DNA of 64,000 bases from Lelliottia sp. WAP21 (GTDB taxonomy: Bacteria > Pseudomonadota > Gammaproteobacteria > Enterobacterales > Enterobacteriaceae): assembly GCF_020532665.2 (NCBI RefSeq), contig NZ_JAIWPG020000002.1:62001-126000 (forward strand). Reading direction: 5' to 3'. Made by a program: the position numbers and the translations under genes. Numbering within the stretch: the first letter of the stretch is position 1; the number at the start of each line of letters is the position of its first letter. The notes under the pieces are model-generated. The model did no database searches and had not been told where the DNA came from. It was given only the letters and a program-made list of their open reading frames with translations. Positions 1 to 9,965 of the stretch are shown piece by piece.

Positions 1-1
1 G

Positions 2-583
2 CAGTTAATGGAAGCGTTGCGCTGTCTGCCGGGCGTAGGCCCAAAGTCAGCGCAGCGCATGGCGTTTACGCTGTTGCAGCGCGACCGCAGCGGCGGAATG
101 CGACTGGCGCAGGCGTTGACCCGCGCCATGTCAGAAATCGGTCATTGTGCGGATTGCCGTACCTTTACCGAGCAGGACGTCTGTAACATCTGTTCGAACC
201 CGCGTCGTCAGGAAAACGGCCAGGTCTGCGTGGTAGAGAGTCCGGCGGACATCTATGCCATTGAGCAAACCGGGCAGTATTCCGGACGTTATTTCGTGCT
301 GATGGGCCATCTCTCTCCCCTGGACGGAATTGGCCCGGATGACATTGGTCTCGACAGGCTGGAGCAGCGTCTGGAGTCAGAATCGCTGACAGAAGTTATT
401 CTGGCAACCAACCCGACGGTGGAAGGTGAAGCCACGGCCAACTATATCGGTGAGCTGTGCGCGCAGTATGGCGTTGACGCCAGCCGCATCGCCCACGGCG
501 TGCCGGTAGGCGGCGAGCTGGAGATGGTCGATGGCACAACGCTTTCGCACTCACTGGCGGGTCGTCGCAAGATTATTTTATGA
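2..583 (+). CDS. recR: Recombination mediator RecR, 5' end cut by window
   Basis: RecR works with RecF and RecO to load RecA onto SSB-coated gapped DNA. The frame is already open at base 2, reading Q-L before the Met at base 8. E. coli RecR has about eight further residues before this point, so the true start lies just outside the window. Visible parts are the helix-hairpin-helix ([15 protein letters not shown]), the four-cysteine zinc finger (CADC...CNIC) and the Toprim domain ([12 protein letters not shown], then [12 protein letters not shown]). The C-terminus ([10 protein letters not shown]) matches the family end. It is normally the last gene of dnaX-ybaB-recR, and the hairpin just downstream supports an operon end. 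The identification is very secure. Confidence 0.97.
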   Translation, partial: QLMEALRCLPGVGPKSAQRMAFTLLQRDRSGGMRLAQALTRAMSEIGHCADCRTFTEQDVCNICSNPRRQENGQVCVVESPADIYAIEQTGQYSGRYFVLMGHLSPLDGIGPDDIGLDRLEQRLESESLTEVILATNPTVEGEATANYIGELCAQYGVDASRIAHGVPVGGELEMVDGTTLSHSLAGRRKIIL

Positions 584-588
584 CCAAA

Positions 589-612
589 CGGAGGCCGCGC
601 GCGTGGCCTCCG
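589..612 (+). terminator. Hairpin after recR
   Basis: An 8-bp GC-rich stem (CGGAGGCC pairing with GGCCTCCG) with an 8-nt loop starts 5 nt after the recR stop. The following bases hold only a weak T tract, which merges into the htpG promoter. It probably acts as the recR operon terminator, with moderate confidence. Confidence 0.6.
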
Positions 613-641
613 CTTGAAATGTTTCTGCCTTGTCCCCATCT
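613..641 (+). promoter_or_regulatory. Sigma-32 heat-shock promoter of htpG
   Basis: A CTTGAAA -35 element (613-619) and a CCCCATCT -10 element (634-641) are separated by 14 bp. This matches the established sigma-32 consensus (CTTGAAA, 11-16 bp, CCCCATnT). It lies about 55 bp before the htpG start, as expected for a heat-shock gene. Confidence 0.85.
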
Positions 642-695
642 CTCCCACAACGCTTTTAAAACCCCATTAAATGGCATTGTTGAGGTCGACTTAAG

Positions 696-2570
696 ATGAA
701 AGGACAAGAAACCCGTGGTTTCCAGTCAGAAGTGAAACAACTTCTGCACCTGATGATCCATTCCCTGTATTCCAATAAAGAAATCTTCCTGCGCGAATTG
801 ATTTCCAACGCCTCGGATGCGGCGGACAAACTGCGCTTTCGCGCGCTGTCTAACCCGGACCTGTATGAAGGCGACGGCGAGCTGCGTGTGCGTGTCTCTT
901 TTGATAAAGAAAACCGCACGCTGACCATTGCGGATAACGGTATCGGTATGACCCGTGATGACGTCATCGACCACCTCGGGACCATCGCGAAATCGGGCAC
1001 CAAATCCTTCCTCGAATCCATGGGCTCCGATCAGGCGAAAGACAGCCAGCTGATCGGCCAGTTCGGTGTGGGCTTCTATTCGGCGTTCATCGTGGCGGAT
1101 AAAGTCACCGTACGCACCCGTGCTGCGGGCGAGAGCGCAGAGAACGGCGTGTTCTGGGAATCCCACGGTGAAGGCGAATACACCGTTGATGACATCACCA
1201 AAGCGGATCGCGGCACCGAAATCACCCTTCACCTGCGTGAAGGCGAAGATGATTTCCTGAATGACTGGCGCGTGCGCTCTATCATCAGCAAATACTCCGA
1301 CCATATTGCCCTGCCGGTTGAGATTGAAAAACAGGAAGAGAAAGACGGCGAAACCGTGGTTTCCTGGGAGAAAATCAACAAGGCGCAGGCGCTGTGGACG
1401 CGTAATAAGTCTGAAATTAAAGACGACGAATACAACGAGTTCTACAAACACATTGCCCACGACTTTACCGACCCGCTGACCTGGAGCCACAACCGTGTAG
1501 AAGGGAAGCAGGAGTACACCAGCTTGCTCTATATCCCGGCGCAGGCTCCGTGGGATATGTGGAATCGTGACCATAAGCACGGTCTGAAGCTGTACGTTCA
1601 ACGCGTGTTTATTATGGATGATGCCGAGCAGTTCATGCCGAACTACCTGCGCTTCACCCGGGGTCTGATTGACTCTAACGATCTGCCGCTGAACGTCTCG
1701 CGTGAAATTCTGCAGGACAGCAGCGTCACCCGCAATCTGCGTAACGCGCTGACCAAACGTACCCTGCAGATGCTGGAAAAACTGGCAAAAGATGATGCGG
1801 AAAAATACCAGACCTTCTGGAAACAGTTCGGTCTGGTGCTGAAAGAGGGTCCGGCAGAAGATACGGCGAACGTTGAAACGATCGCCAAACTGCTGCGCTT
1901 TGCCTCTACGCATACCGACTCTTCCGAGCAGACCGTGTCGCTTGAAGATTACGTGTCCCGTATGAAAGAAGGGCAGGAGAAGATCTATTACATCACCGCG
2001 GATAGCTATGCTGCGGCGAAGAGCAGCCCGCACCTCGAGCTGCTGCGTAAGAAAGGGATCGAGGTCCTGCTGCTCTCTGACCGCATCGATGAGTGGATGA
2101 TGAATTACCTCACCGAGTTCGACGGCAAAGCGTTCCAGTCCGTCGCGAAAGCGGATGAGTCCATTGATAAGCTGGCGGACGAGGTTGATGAAACGGCGAA
2201 AGAAGCTGAAAAAGCGCTGGAACCGTTTGTTGAGCGTGTGAAAACGCTGCTGGGCGATCGTGTGAAAGAGGTGCGTTTCACGCATCGTCTGACCGACACC
2301 CCGGCGATTGTCACCACCGATGCGGATGAAATGGGCACCCAGATGGCGAAACTGTTCGCGGCTGCGGGCCAGGCGATGCCAGAAGTGAAGTACATCTTCG
2401 AGCTGAACCCGGATCACCCGCTGGTGAAACGTGCGGCGGACACCCAGGATGAAGCGCGCTTCGCTGAGTGGGTCGAACTGCTGCTGGATCAATCCCTGCT
2501 GGCGGAACGCGGCACGCTGGAAGATCCTAACCTGTTCATTAAACGTGTGAATGCGCTGCTGTTGGCGTAA
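696..2570 (+). CDS. htpG: Molecular chaperone HtpG (bacterial Hsp90)
   Basis: Cytosolic ATP-dependent Hsp90 chaperone that acts as a homodimer and works with DnaK on late folding steps. The 624 residues equal the E. coli length. The N-terminal GHKL ATPase fold shows the helix with [11 protein letters not shown] (about 38-47), the DNGIGM nucleotide motif (about 80-85) and the glycine-rich lid [12 protein letters not shown] (about 120-131). The middle-domain catalytic segment LNVSREILQ is present, followed by the C-terminal dimerisation domain. It is a single gene with its own sigma-32 promoter upstream and a palindromic repeat block downstream. A long open frame on the opposite strand is a codon-bias shadow. 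Confidence 0.98.
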   Translation: MKGQETRGFQSEVKQLLHLMIHSLYSNKEIFLRELISNASDAADKLRFRALSNPDLYEGDGELRVRVSFDKENRTLTIADNGIGMTRDDVIDHLGTIAKSGTKSFLESMGSDQAKDSQLIGQFGVGFYSAFIVADKVTVRTRAAGESAENGVFWESHGEGEYTVDDITKADRGTEITLHLREGEDDFLNDWRVRSIISKYSDHIALPVEIEKQEEKDGETVVSWEKINKAQALWTRNKSEIKDDEYNEFYKHIAHDFTDPLTWSHNRVEGKQEYTSLLYIPAQAPWDMWNRDHKHGLKLYVQRVFIMDDAEQFMPNYLRFTRGLIDSNDLPLNVSREILQDSSVTRNLRNALTKRTLQMLEKLAKDDAEKYQTFWKQFGLVLKEGPAEDTANVETIAKLLRFASTHTDSSEQTVSLEDYVSRMKEGQEKIYYITADSYAAAKSSPHLELLRKKGIEVLLLSDRIDEWMMNYLTEFDGKAFQSVAKADESIDKLADEVDETAKEAEKALEPFVERVKTLLGDRVKEVRFTHRLTDTPAIVTTDADEMGTQMAKLFAAAGQAMPEVKYIFELNPDHPLVKRAADTQDEARFAEWVELLLDQSLLAERGTLEDPNLFIKRVNALLLA

Positions 2571-2575
2571 CTACC

Positions 2576-2655
2576 GCTCACCCCGGCCCTCTCCCACAGG
2601 GAGAGGGTGAAAGAGTTCCCTCTCCCTGTGGGAGAGGGTTAGGGTGAGAGCACCC
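2576..2655. repeat. Inverted pair of CCCTCTCCC-type palindromic repeats
   Basis: Two copies of a palindromic element (CCCTCTCCC / GGGAGAGGG around a short CACA or TGTG centre) sit head to head, flanked by CTCACCC and GGGTGAG. The whole block is one large imperfect palindrome between htpG and adk. The same core recurs at 5938-6662 and 32466-32642, so it is a dispersed REP-like family. Here it may also act as the htpG terminator. Confidence 0.75.
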
Positions 2656-2752
2656 GACCAACCCCTCTAAGAATTTCCCCCCATTAACCGTTTCAGCCGT
2701 CCCGCCTTCCTTGAGCCATGCCCGTTCTGATGGTATTGTTTAGCGCTTTTGA

Positions 2753-3430
<678 letters not shown>

Positions 3431-3440
3431 TCGCACGCTT

Positions 3441-3465
3441 CTCACCCGGGCCCCCGGGTGAGAAA
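3441..3465 (+). terminator. adk terminator
   Basis: A perfect stem CTCACCCGGG / CCCGGGTGAG begins 11 nt after the adk stop. The following tract is A-rich on this strand (AAAAATTC), so the hairpin is certain but rho-independence is not. Confidence 0.65.
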
Positions 3466-3554
3466 AATTCTCATCCTGCCTATCACAGCAATGGGTTCCG
3501 TTTAGCTACTTTTCCGCTACAATTAACAACTATTCAAATGGTTAAGAGGCGTGA

Positions 3555-4517
3555 ATGAGTCAGGCGAAAACCGGCATCTTGCTTGCCAATCTGGGCACCC
3601 CCGAAGCACCCACTCCTGCGGCGGTAAAGCGTTATTTGCGCCAGTTTCTGAGTGATTCCCGTGTCGTCGATACGCCAAAACTCTTATGGTGGCCGCTGCT
3701 GCGCGGCGTAATCCTGCCGATTCGCTCGCCGCGCGTGGCGAAGCTCTATCAGTCCGTCTGGATGGAGGAAGGCTCACCGCTGATGGTCTACAGCCGTCGC
3801 CAGGAGAAAGCGCTGGCTGCCCGCCTGCCGGATATGCCCGTCGCACTGGGGATGAGCTACGGTACGCCTTCTCTGGAAAGCGCGGTCGATAAATTAATGG
3901 CGCAGGGCGTTGAGCACATTGTGGTGCTGGCACTCTATCCGCAATACTCCTGCTCAACGGTGGCGGCCGTCTGGGACGAGCTGGCGCGCATTCTGTCGAC
4001 GCGTCGCTTCATTCCGGGCATCACCTTTATCCGTGATTATGCCGACAATGAGCGCTATATTGCGGCCCTCGCCAGCAGCGTGCGGGCTTCGTTTGCTCAA
4101 CATGGCGAGCCCGATCTTCTTTTGCTCTCCTATCATGGGATCCCGCAGCGTTATGCCGATCAAGGCGATGACTATCCACAACGCTGTCGGGATACTACGC
4201 GCGAGCTGGTTTCCGCGCTGGGCTTGCCGCCAGAAAAAGTGATGATGACCTTCCAGTCGCGCTTTGGCCGCGAGCCGTGGTTAACACCGTATACGGATGA
4301 GACCCTCAAAATGCTGGGCGAAAAAGGGGTGAAGCATATTCAGGTGATGTCGCCGGGCTTCTCTGCCGACTGTCTGGAAACGCTGGAAGAGATCGCCGTG
4401 CAAAACCGCGAGTTTTTCCTGGAAGCGGGCGGCACAAAGTATGAATATATTCCGGCACTTAACGATTCCCCTGAGCATATTGAGATGATGGCTTCACTGG
4501 TGACCTCGCGCCACTAA
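3555..4517 (+). CDS. hemH: Ferrochelatase
   Basis: Inserts Fe2+ into protoporphyrin IX, the last step of protoheme synthesis, at the inner face of the cytoplasmic membrane. The 320 residues match E. coli HemH. The family opening [16 protein letters not shown], the [12 protein letters not shown] segment carrying the catalytic His, and the [17 protein letters not shown] motif with the acidic metal-site residues are all present. The start is supported by an AGAGG site 7 nt upstream. The gene lies between adk and gsk, as in E. coli. Confidence 0.97.
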   Translation: MSQAKTGILLANLGTPEAPTPAAVKRYLRQFLSDSRVVDTPKLLWWPLLRGVILPIRSPRVAKLYQSVWMEEGSPLMVYSRRQEKALAARLPDMPVALGMSYGTPSLESAVDKLMAQGVEHIVVLALYPQYSCSTVAAVWDELARILSTRRFIPGITFIRDYADNERYIAALASSVRASFAQHGEPDLLLLSYHGIPQRYADQGDDYPQRCRDTTRELVSALGLPPEKVMMTFQSRFGREPWLTPYTDETLKMLGEKGVKHIQVMSPGFSADCLETLEEIAVQNREFFLEAGGTKYEYIPALNDSPEHIEMMASLVTSRH

Positions 4518-4579
4518 TCGCGTTACGGGCCGGGTTTGTGCTACCCTTTCCGGCCCAATCTTCAGATATAGCCCAGAAA

Positions 4580-5884
4580 ATGAAATTTCCCGGTAAACGT
4601 AAATCCAAACACTATTTCCCCGTCAACGCTCGCGATCCGCTTCTGCAACAAATACAGCCGGAGAACGAAAAAAGCGCAGCGTGGGTGGTCGGTATCGATC
4701 AAACGCTGGTAGATATTGAAGCAAAAGTGGATGACGCGTTTGTCGCTCGTTACGGGCTCAGTTCCGGGCATTCGCTGGTTATTGAAGACGATGTCGCCGA
4801 GGCGCTGTATCAGGAGCTGGTGCGAGAAAATCTGATTACCCATCAGTTTGCCGGTGGCACCATCGGCAATACCATGCACAACTATTCCGTGCTGGCCGAT
4901 GACCGTTCAGTATTGCTTGGCGTCATGTGCAGCAACATTGAAATTGGCGGCTATGCCTACCGCTATCTCTGCAATACCTCCAGCCGTACCGATCTGAACT
5001 ACCTGCAAGGCGTTGACGGTGCGATTGGCCGTTGTTTTACCCTCATCAGTGATTCCGGTGAACGTACGTTTGCCATCAGCCCCGGTCACATGAACAAACT
5101 GCGCCCGGAAAGTATTCCCGAGGAGGTTATCGCCGGGGCGTCGGCGCTGGTCTTAACCTCTTATCTGGTTCGCTGTAAACCGGGTGAACCGATGCCAGAC
5201 GCGACCATGAAGGCGATCGAATACGCGAAAAAGTACAACGTGCCGGTGGTACTTACGCTGGGGACGAAGTTTGTGATCGCCGATAACCCACAGTGGTGGC
5301 AGGCTTTCCTGAAAGAGCACGTTTCGATTCTGGCAATGAACGAAGAGGAAGCGGAAGCATTGACCGGTGAAAGCGACCCGTTGCTGGCGGCTGATAAGGC
5401 GCTGGACTGGGTCGACCTGGTGCTCTGCACCGCCGGACCGGTGGGTTTATATATGGCGGGCTTCACGGAAGAAGAGAGCAAACGTAAAACACAGCATCCG
5501 CTGCTGCCCGGGGCGATTGCCGAATTTAATCAGTACGAGTTCAGTCGTGCGATGCGTCATAAAGACTGCGTGAATCCGCTGCGTATTTTCTCCCACATCG
5601 CCCCGTATATGGGGGGACCAGAGAAAATCATGAATACCAATGGCGCAGGCGATGGCGCGCTGGCTGCATTGCTCCACGACATTACCGCGAATGCATACCA
5701 TAAATCCAACGTACCCAACTCCAGCAAGCATAAATTCAGCTGGCTGACCTACTCGTCACTGGCGCAGGTGTGTAAATACGCGAACCGCGTGAGTTATCAG
5801 GTCCTGAACCAGCACTCGCCGCGTTTAACGCGCGGGCTGCCCGAAAGAGAAGACAGTCTGGAAGAGTCTTACTGGGATCGTTAA
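4580..5884 (+). CDS. gsk: Inosine-guanosine kinase
   Basis: Phosphorylates inosine and guanosine in purine salvage; member of the PfkB/ribokinase family. I chose the ATG at 4580 (MKFPGKRKSKHYFPVNARDP), which gives 434 residues as in E. coli. An in-frame ATG at 4538 would add 14 residues not seen in homologues. The PfkB signature NTNGAGDGALAAL, with its catalytic Asp, lies near residues 354-366, and the substrate side GGTIGNTMHN is near residue 93. A 7-bp inverted repeat (4527-4556) sits in the leader after hemH. No strong Shine-Dalgarno is seen, so translation may be modest. Confidence 0.96.
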   Translation: MKFPGKRKSKHYFPVNARDPLLQQIQPENEKSAAWVVGIDQTLVDIEAKVDDAFVARYGLSSGHSLVIEDDVAEALYQELVRENLITHQFAGGTIGNTMHNYSVLADDRSVLLGVMCSNIEIGGYAYRYLCNTSSRTDLNYLQGVDGAIGRCFTLISDSGERTFAISPGHMNKLRPESIPEEVIAGASALVLTSYLVRCKPGEPMPDATMKAIEYAKKYNVPVVLTLGTKFVIADNPQWWQAFLKEHVSILAMNEEEAEALTGESDPLLAADKALDWVDLVLCTAGPVGLYMAGFTEEESKRKTQHPLLPGAIAEFNQYEFSRAMRHKDCVNPLRIFSHIAPYMGGPEKIMNTNGAGDGALAALLHDITANAYHKSNVPNSSKHKFSWLTYSSLAQVCKYANRVSYQVLNQHSPRLTRGLPEREDSLEESYWDR

Positions 5885-5937
5885 AAACTGACGTAAATCG
5901 GGAGCCCTCTCGCCTCACCTCAAGCCGACTCCTGACT

Positions 5938-6092
5938 ATTCCCTCTCCCTGTGGGAGAGGGCCAGGGTGAGGGCATCAGACCGCACTATCTCAATCACTT
6001 GTCTGTTGGCGCATCGCTACCCTACCTACAAAAATGAAGGACTGCGTCGCCGGTTTCCCTCACCCTACCCCCCTCCCAAAGGGAGAGGGGAC
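5938..6092. repeat. Dispersed CCCTCTCCC palindromes before the tandem array
   Basis: At 5940-5987 a palindromic element (CCCTCTCCCTGTGGGAGAGGG) is followed by a tail running CCAGGGTGAGGGCATCAGACCGCAC. The same tail occurs again at the far end of the tandem array (about 6642-6667), so the array is bracketed by two identical edges. At about 6057-6092 an opposite-facing copy (CCTCACCCTACCCCCCTCCC / AAAGGGAGAGGGG) follows. No gene is seen here. Confidence 0.7.
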
Positions 6093-6100
6093 TGTTCCGA

Positions 6101-6662
6101 GCAATCCCTGGCATGGGAGAGGGAACTGTTCCGTGCAATCCTTGCCATGGATGAGGACTGCCCTTCTCCCTCTCCCCGTGGGAGAGGGAACTGTTCCGTG
6201 CAATCCTTGCCATGGATGAGGGCTGCCCTTCTCCCTTTCCCCGTGGGAGAGGGAACTGTTCCGTGCAATCCTTGCCATGGGTGAGGGCTGCTCTTCTCCC
6301 TCTCCCCGTGGGAGAGGGAACTGTTCCGTGCAATCCTTGCTATGGGTGAGGGCTGCTCTTCTCCCTCTCCCCGTGTGAGAGGGAACTGTTCCGTGCAATC
6401 CTTGCCATGGATGAGGGCTGCCCTTCTCCCTCTCCCCGTGGGAGAGGGAACTGTTCCGTGCAATCCTTGCCATGGATGAGGGCTGCCCTTCTCCCTCTCC
6501 CCGTGGGAGAGGGAACTGTTCCGTGCAATCCTTGCTATGGGTGAGGGCTGCTCTTCTCCCTCTCCCCGTGGGAGAGGGAACTGTTCCGTGCAATCCTTGC
6601 TATGGGTGAGGGCTGCTCTTCTCCCTCTCCCCGTGGGAGAGGGCCAGGGTGAGGGCATCAGA
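6101..6662. repeat. 65-bp tandem repeat array, about eight units
   Basis: The marker GAACTGTTCCGTGCAATCC recurs at 6123, 6188, 6253, 6318, 6383, 6448, 6513 and 6578, a strict 65-bp period. Each unit carries a CCCTCTCCC-CGTG-GGAGAGGG palindrome and a spacer that comes as two main variants: CATGGATGAGGGCTGCCC (first three diverge slightly) or TATGGGTGAGGGCTGCTC. Identity between units is near total, pointing to recent amplification. The unit is not a multiple of three, so the stop-free frames running through it on the minus strand are artefacts. It separates gsk from the convergent ybaL. Confidence 0.93.
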
Positions 6663-6673
6663 CCGCACAAAAC

Positions 6674-8350
6674 TTACCCCGTCACGGTCTCTGCAAGCGG
6701 TGGCTTCTCAATCAGTCCAATCATCGTGTTGGCAATTTCACGTTCGCCCATCACCACCTGATCCGCGCCGCGTTCGGTAATGTAGTCCACCTCATCGTCA
6801 TAATGGGCGCGAGCAATAATCTCTATCGAGGGACATTTTTCCCGCGCGGTGGCGACGATCTCGCCGGCCTCATAGCCATTCGGTATCGTCAGCAGCAACC
6901 AGCGGGCGCATTCCAGATGGGCCAGATTCATGATCTCTTCGTTCGCCGCATTGCCCAGCACCGCCCGGATGCCGCGTGCACGCAGTTCATCCACGCGGGT
7001 ACGTGACGTTTCAATCACTACCAGCGGAATACCCTGGGCCATCAGTTTCTCACCCAGCAGGCTGCCGACGCGACCAAAGCCGACCAGCAGCGCATGGTTG
7101 CAGATATCCACCGGAATCTGCTTATCCTCTTCAATGGCCTCTTCGAGCGTCTGCTCCTCAAGGGTTTCCGTTTTATCGAGGTATTTCTCCAGAACCGTAA
7201 ACAGCACCGGGTTAAGCATGATCGACAAAATAGCGCCCGCCAGCACCAGATTTTGCCCGGCCTGCGGCAACAGATTGAGCGCCATCCCCAGCCCTGCCAG
7301 GATAAAGGCAAATTCACCAATCTGCGCCAGACTGGCGGCAATAGTCAGCGCGGTACGCGGTGAGTGTCCGAACATGCGGACCAGCAGAAAAGCCACCGCC
7401 GATTTACCGAAGATAATGATCGCCAGCGTCCCCAGCACCGCCAGAGGCTGCTCAATCAGAATAAACGGATCGAACAACATGCCCACGGAGACAAAGAACA
7501 GCACCGCAAAGGCATCACGCAGCGGTAACGTATCGTGCGCGGCGCGATGGCTAAGCTCGGATTCATTCAGCACCATGCCCGCAAAGAACGCGCCTAATGC
7601 GAAGGAGACGTCAAACAGCTCCACGGCCCCGAAGGCGATACCCAGTGCCAGAGCCAGTACAGAGAGGGTAAAGAGTTCGCGAGAGCCTGTCGCCGCGCTA
7701 CGGGCCATAATCCACGGCACCAGACGGCGACCTACGACCATCATAATGGCGATAAAGGCGATCACCTTCCCGATAGTGATGCTCATATCCAGCGCCAGCG
7801 AGGCAAAGCCGACGTTTTCTTTTTCAACCATACCGGCAACAGCGGGCAGCAAGACCAGCGTCAGAACCATCACCAGATCTTCAACAATCAGCCAGCCAAT
7901 GGCGATCTGACCGCGCTGGCTGTCTATCAGCTGTCGTTCTTCAAGCGCGCGCAGCAGCACCACCGTACTGGCAGTGGAAAGACATAATCCAAAGACGATA
8001 CCGGTCATCAGAGACCAGCCAAGCAGTGCGGAAAGCGCCATTCCCAGTAACGTCGCGACGCCAATCTGCGCGATTGCACCGGGTATGGCGATATGCTTTA
8101 CCGCCAATAAATCCTTCAGGGAGAAATGCAGACCGACGCCGAACATCAGCAAAATCACGCCCAGTTCCGCCAGTTCTGGCGCCAGTTTGGTATCGGCCAC
8201 GAAGCCGGGGGTAAATGGACCGGCCAGCACACCTGCTAATAAATAGCCCACAAGAGGAGAGATTCGAAGCTTATGGGCAATCATGCCAAGGATAAAAGCG
8301 AGCACAAGGGCACCCACAATGGTGGTAATAAGCGGTGTGGCGTGATGCAT
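6674..8350 (-). CDS. ybaL: Kef-type cation/proton antiporter YbaL (CPA2)
   Basis: Inner-membrane monovalent cation:proton antiporter of the CPA2 family, close to KefB/KefC. The start at 8350 (MHHATPLITTIVG) gives 558 residues as in E. coli and follows an AGGAG site by 7 nt; an in-frame ATG ten codons upstream is less likely. The first ~390 residues form about 12 membrane segments. The C-terminal half carries a TrkA-N/RCK Rossmann domain beginning HALLVGFGRVGSLLG, which senses nucleotide or redox ligands in this family. The physiological ion of YbaL is not settled. The gene is monocistronic and convergent with gsk across the repeat array. Confidence 0.95.
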   Translation of the reverse strand: MHHATPLITTIVGALVLAFILGMIAHKLRISPLVGYLLAGVLAGPFTPGFVADTKLAPELAELGVILLMFGVGLHFSLKDLLAVKHIAIPGAIAQIGVATLLGMALSALLGWSLMTGIVFGLCLSTASTVVLLRALEERQLIDSQRGQIAIGWLIVEDLVMVLTLVLLPAVAGMVEKENVGFASLALDMSITIGKVIAFIAIMMVVGRRLVPWIMARSAATGSRELFTLSVLALALGIAFGAVELFDVSFALGAFFAGMVLNESELSHRAAHDTLPLRDAFAVLFFVSVGMLFDPFILIEQPLAVLGTLAIIIFGKSAVAFLLVRMFGHSPRTALTIAASLAQIGEFAFILAGLGMALNLLPQAGQNLVLAGAILSIMLNPVLFTVLEKYLDKTETLEEQTLEEAIEEDKQIPVDICNHALLVGFGRVGSLLGEKLMAQGIPLVVIETSRTRVDELRARGIRAVLGNAANEEIMNLAHLECARWLLLTIPNGYEAGEIVATAREKCPSIEIIARAHYDDEVDYITERGADQVVMGEREIANTMIGLIEKPPLAETVTG

Positions 8351-8582
8351 TCCGTCTCCTTTCGTCGTGATGTGTTCCATTTTTGGTCTAAAACCAAAAG
8401 GCCGATTAACAGTTTATGACAATTTTCATCATTATGTTTATGAATAATTGTTGAAAATTCAATAAATCGGCAATAAGCAGTGAAAAAAGCAGGTTCGGTT
8501 AAATATGATGGAGGAGTGAGAGCAAAGTCTTATGGGGTAAGGAATGTCAGGGAGCCAAAGTTCACCTTTGGCCCCCGATAAA

Positions 8583-9803
8583 TCACGCTTTATGACGATA
8601 ATCAGGCAGGAATATGGTCAACATCCCGAGAAGTGGCAGGAAAGCACAGATTTTATAAACCAGGAAGATACTCGTATGGTCTGCGATCAGCCCCAGGACG
8701 GCCGCACCAAGGCCACCCATACCAAACGCAAAGCCGAAAAAGAGGCCCGACACCATGCCAATTCGGCCCGGAAGAAGCTCTTGCGCATAGACAAGGATGG
8801 CCGAAAAGGCCGAGGCGAGGATAAAACCAATGATTAGGGTTAAAATGCCCGTCCATTCCAGCGTGGCATAGGGCAAAACGAGGGTAAAGGGGGCAACCCC
8901 GAGGATAGAGCCCCAAATTACATATTTACGGCCAATTTTATCGCCCACAGGGCCGCCAATCATCGTGCCAGCCGCCACGGCAAACAGGAAGGCGAAGAGG
9001 TGAAACTGGGCGTTTTGTACCGATAGTCCGAACTTTTCCATCAGATAAAAGGTGTAATAGCTACTGATGCTGGCCATATAGAAGTATTTCGAGAAAATCA
9101 GTATCAGCAGCAGTGAAACCGCCAGAATAACCTTATTGCGCGGCAGGGGATTGATAACTGGCGCTTGGGGTTTGCCTTTATTAACCCGATGCTGAGCAGC
9201 GTACCAGCGGCTGATCTGAATCAGGACGACAATCGCCAGCAGTGCGGCGAGCACAAACCACGCCACGTTTCCTTTGCCGTAAGGGGCAATAATAACCGCA
9301 GCGAGCAACGGTCCCAGCGAGCTGCCAAAGTTACCGCCAACCTGGAACAGGGATTGCGCCAGACCGTGACGACCGCCTGATGCCATACGCGCCACGCGTG
9401 ACGATTCGGGGTGAAATACCGAGGAACCGGTGCCGACCAGAGCCGCAGCCAGTAACACCATCTCAAAACTGCCCGCCAGTGCCAGCAGGACCAGGCCGCT
9501 TAAGGTAAAGCACATGCCAATCGGCAGGGACCACGGCATAGGATACTTATCCGTCCAGTAACCCACCACCGGCTGCAGCAGGGAAGAGGCGAGCTGGAAG
9601 GTGAGGGTAATCATCCCGATCTGAACAAAGGTCAGCGAGAACTCTGATTGCAGCAGCGGATAGATCGCCAGAATCAGCGACTGAATCATATCGTTCAGCA
9701 GATGCGACAGACTGATGGCACCTAAAATACCAAAGGCGGTGCGTGATTTTGGCGGCGACGCCGGAACGCCCGAAACAGGCGGGGTTGATTCACTGATTGC
9801 CAT
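8583..9803 (-). CDS. fsr: Fosmidomycin efflux protein (MFS)
   Basis: Twelve-segment major-facilitator drug:proton antiporter of the inner membrane; E. coli Fsr exports fosmidomycin when overexpressed. With the ATG at 9803 (MAISESTPPVSG) it has 406 residues as in E. coli. An in-frame ATG three codons upstream is also possible and no strong ribosome site separates them. MFS motif A is visible as GYWTDKYPMPW after segment 2, and a related GPVGDKIGRKY occurs in the second half. An imperfect hairpin (8550-8576) follows the stop. It is transcribed divergently from ushA. Confidence 0.95.
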   Translation of the reverse strand: MAISESTPPVSGVPASPPKSRTAFGILGAISLSHLLNDMIQSLILAIYPLLQSEFSLTFVQIGMITLTFQLASSLLQPVVGYWTDKYPMPWSLPIGMCFTLSGLVLLALAGSFEMVLLAAALVGTGSSVFHPESSRVARMASGGRHGLAQSLFQVGGNFGSSLGPLLAAVIIAPYGKGNVAWFVLAALLAIVVLIQISRWYAAQHRVNKGKPQAPVINPLPRNKVILAVSLLLILIFSKYFYMASISSYYTFYLMEKFGLSVQNAQFHLFAFLFAVAAGTMIGGPVGDKIGRKYVIWGSILGVAPFTLVLPYATLEWTGILTLIIGFILASAFSAILVYAQELLPGRIGMVSGLFFGFAFGMGGLGAAVLGLIADHTSIFLVYKICAFLPLLGMLTIFLPDYRHKA

Positions 9804-9965
9804 AAATACCACGTGTTTTGTTATGAAATGTTCAGGATGTCATTATTATCGGACTAACATACCTGTCTGCGAGTTTTGAAGAAAGTCGCAATTCTGAAAA
9901 CTTATTTGTCTATTCTTGTGACTCATTGTAATTTTTGCGTTTGTCTACGGGTCAGGGAGAGAGAG

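Noticed and set aside
726..2492. 588-codon open frame antisense to htpG
   Set aside because: It mirrors the codon bias of a clear, full-length htpG; composition is atypical and no ribosome site or homology is recognisable.
6101..6662. CRISPR array
   Set aside because: Units are directly tandem with near-identical spacers; there are no unique spacers and no cas genes.
6060..6670. Overlapping 177- and 201-codon open frames on the minus strand across the tandem array
   Set aside because: They are stop-free only because the 65-bp unit lacks stops in these frames; the unit is not a multiple of three, so each frame repeats with a 65-residue pattern, and there are no ribosome sites.
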